A DNA stretch of 7,287 bases from Candidatus Omnitrophota bacterium. Lineage in GTDB: Bacteria; Omnitrophota; Gorgyraeia; Aquiviventales; Aquiviventaceae. Position numbers and translations under genes: made by a program. The notes under the pieces were generated by a model that was not told the DNA's origin, did not search any database, and saw only the letters and a program-made list of their open reading frames with translations. The stretch is from the NCBI GenBank assembly GCA_016206585.1, contig JACQRE010000160.1, positions 1 to 7,287 of the forward strand. The letters are read 5' to 3'. Numbering within the stretch: position 1 is the stretch's first letter; each line of letters begins with the position of its first letter. Below are positions 6,291 through 7,287 of this stretch, in pieces.

Positions 6291-7055
6291 ATGATCCTGG
6301 CCATCGATATCGGCAACACCACCACCAACTTCGGCGTCTTTGACAAGCGCCGCCTCGCGGCGCAGTTTTCAGTCGCCACGCAGCCCAACCGCACCGCCGA
6401 TGAGATCACGCTCCAGCTCAAGGCGCTGGCCAAGACACGGCACCTCCACCTGGCGCGCGCCTCGCGGATCCTCATCTGCAGCGTCGTCCCGCGTATGACC
6501 GCGGTGTTGACCGAGGCGTTGAAGTCGCTGGACGCCATTCCCATTCAGGTGATCGGCCAGGACCTCAAGGTGCCGCTCAAGAACCGCTACACCTACCCGG
6601 AGCAGGTGGGACAGGACCGTCTCGTTGGCGCCTACGCGGCGTGGCGAACCTACAAGAACGAGTGCATCGTCGCCGACTTCGGCACCGCGATCACGATCGA
6701 CGTGGTCACCAAAAAAGGCGAGTACCTCGGCGGGGTGATCGCGCCGGGGCTGGACATCTCGCTGGAAGCGCTGGCCACCCGGACAGCGCTCCTGCCCAAA
6801 GTGGAGCTTAAGGAGCCGCCGGAGCTACTGGGCCGCGACACCGCCAACAGCATCCGCTCAGGACTCCTCTATGGCTGTGTGGCGCTGTGCGACGGCCTGG
6901 TGACCCAGTTGAAGCGCCAGTACGCCCCCAAGGCCACTGTGGTGGCCACAGGGGGCAGCAGCGCCCTCATTGCCAAGCATGCCCGCACCATCGACCACCT
7001 GAAGCCCCACCTCGTCCTCGAAGGGCTCCTGCAGCTCACTTCCTCCCAGTCCTAA
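6291..7055 (+). CDS. coaX: Type III pantothenate kinase
   Basis: Phosphorylates pantothenate to 4'-phosphopantothenate, the first step of CoA synthesis. The type III enzymes belong to the ASKHA fold, need a monovalent cation and are not feedback-inhibited by CoA. At 254 residues it has the family length. Motifs seen: DIGNTTTNFG (6-15, ATP phosphate binding), TADE in the N-terminal half, YPEQVGQDR (102-110, pantothenate and dimer region), ADFGTAITID (128-137) with the catalytic Asp129, and GGVIAPG (147-153), plus a C-terminal ATGGSS. The ATG comes directly after the peptidase stop. GGAGGAG (6272-6278) is 12 bases upstream, slightly far but usable with coupling. No visible insertion repeat is present. 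Its 3' end is followed by an abrupt shift to AT-rich sequence. Confidence 0.97.
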   Translation: MILAIDIGNTTTNFGVFDKRRLAAQFSVATQPNRTADEITLQLKALAKTRHLHLARASRILICSVVPRMTAVLTEALKSLDAIPIQVIGQDLKVPLKNRYTYPEQVGQDRLVGAYAAWRTYKNECIVADFGTAITIDVVTKKGEYLGGVIAPGLDISLEALATRTALLPKVELKEPPELLGRDTANSIRSGLLYGCVALCDGLVTQLKRQYAPKATVVATGGSSALIAKHARTIDHLKPHLVLEGLLQLTSSQS

Positions 7056-7107
7056 TCTAAGCCGTTCCAGCACAGAGTCATAAAAGTCTATTTTAGATAG
7101 ATAATCG

Positions 7108-7135
7108 TTGATATATCTCAAAAAGCGTATATAAT
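7108..7135 (+). promoter_or_regulatory. Candidate sigma-70 promoter P1 for groES
   Basis: TTGATA (7108-7113) and TATAAT (7130-7135) are separated by 16 bases, with an AT-rich stretch upstream that could act as an UP element. A transcript would start near 7142 and carry a leader of about 100 bases before groES. The near-consensus hexamers in an otherwise GC-rich region make this the strongest match in the window. Confidence 0.6.
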
Positions 7136-7161
7136 GTATAAAAAACAGCCTAATTTAGACC

Positions 7162-7189
7162 TTGAAATCGGCTGGTGAGAGCCTACAAT
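7162..7189 (+). promoter_or_regulatory. Candidate sigma-70 promoter P2 for groES
   Basis: TTGAAA (7162-7167) and TACAAT (7184-7189) are 16 bases apart. It lies between P1 and P3. The match is good, but AT-rich gaps give such matches by chance, so support is moderate. Confidence 0.4.
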
Positions 7190-7191
7190 AG

Positions 7192-7220
7192 TTGAAAACT
7201 TGGCACTCATCTGGTATGAT
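7192..7220 (+). promoter_or_regulatory. Candidate sigma-70 promoter P3, overlapped by CIRCE
   Basis: TTGAAA (7192-7197) and TATGAT (7215-7220) are 17 bases apart, the ideal spacing. The -10 hexamer and spacer lie within the CIRCE-like operator (7200-7226), so a bound repressor would block this promoter. That geometry is typical of HrcA-controlled groES promoters. Confidence 0.6.
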
Positions 7221-7226
7221 TGCTAA
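7200..7226 (+). promoter_or_regulatory. CIRCE-like operator (HrcA site) before groES
   Basis: TTGGCACTC-N9-GATTGCTAA compared with the consensus TTAGCACTC-N9-GAGTGCTAA shows 16 of 18 matches, one change per arm, and the exact 9-base spacer. CIRCE is bound by the heat-shock repressor HrcA, usually before groESL or dnaK operons. It ends 14 bases before the groES ATG and overlaps promoter P3. I infer HrcA repression of groES; the imperfect arms may lower affinity. Confidence 0.8.
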
Positions 7227-7227
7227 C

Positions 7228-7233
7228 AGGAGG
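7228..7233 (+). promoter_or_regulatory. groES ribosome binding site
   Basis: A perfect AGGAGG is placed seven bases before the ATG at 7241, the ideal spacing for strong translation. It starts directly after the CIRCE-like operator. Confidence 0.85.
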
Positions 7234-7240
7234 GTAGTCG

Positions 7241-7287
7241 ATGGGACTGAAGCCATTGGGAGATCGGATCGTGGTCAGGCAGCTCGA
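7241..7287 (+). CDS. groES: Co-chaperonin GroES (10 kDa), N-terminal part, cut by window end
   Basis: Lid of the GroEL chaperonin, working in ATP-driven protein folding in the cytoplasm. Only 15 full codons are visible, reading MGLKPLGDRIVVRQL, which matches the conserved GroES N-terminus (LKPLGDRVVV followed by a charged stretch). The call is supported by the CIRCE-like operator and strong AGGAGG directly upstream. It starts a new transcription unit separated from coaX by about 185 AT-rich bases. groEL is expected downstream, outside the window. Confidence 0.93.
   Translation, partial: MGLKPLGDRIVVRQL

Noticed and set aside
7146..7174. Small inverted repeat CAGCC...GGCTG in the groES leader
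   Set aside because: Only five pairs around a 19-base loop; expected by chance.
7201..7224. Possible sigma-54 promoter (TGGCAC ... TTGCT) before groES
   Set aside because: The GG and GC elements are about twice as far apart as a -24/-12 promoter requires; the CIRCE plus sigma-70 reading fits exactly.

Overview
The window is a GC-rich bacterial chromosomal segment with seven genes, all on the + strand: the 3' part of valS (valyl-tRNA synthetase), nadC (quinolinate phosphoribosyltransferase), uvrB (excision-repair helicase subunit), birA (biotin-protein ligase without a DNA-binding domain), an M28-family zinc peptidase, coaX (type III pantothenate kinase), and the first codons of groES. The set is housekeeping. 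The GC-rich genes, a CIRCE-type heat-shock operator and many short repeats suggest an uncultured environmental lineage. A Methylomirabilota/Rokubacteria-like or Nitrospirota-like origin is a guess only; nothing here fixes the taxon.

Layout. Positions 1-1524 are valS, followed by a gap of about 100 bp filled by an inverted octamer repeat that runs up to the nadC start. From nadC to coaX (1623-7055) the genes are packed like one operon. nadC and uvrB overlap by one base (TAATG). birA follows uvrB closely and may overlap its stop. The peptidase starts within or just after the birA end. coaX starts on the base after the peptidase stop. The AT-rich gap at 7056-7240 is the only clear promoter region. 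It has three candidate sigma-70 promoters in tandem, and a CIRCE-like operator overlaps the last of them, directly before groES.

Co-factor logic. nadC (NAD synthesis), birA (biotin attachment) and coaX (first step of CoA synthesis) form a cofactor cluster. uvrB and the M28 peptidase are guests with no obvious functional link to it.

The most unusual signal is a set of short-period repeat patches inside or between these essential genes. There are two in valS (heptamers), one between valS and nadC (octamers), one in nadC (heptamers), and a pair of mutually inverted GGGGTCAGACCCC palindromes in birA. All the coding ones keep the reading frame and add short low-complexity peptides. Two of them share the same design: an array of short units, a loop, then an array of the complementary units. 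This looks like a family of hairpin-forming mini-elements that can settle inside protein-coding genes, but its mechanism and distribution cannot be judged from one window.
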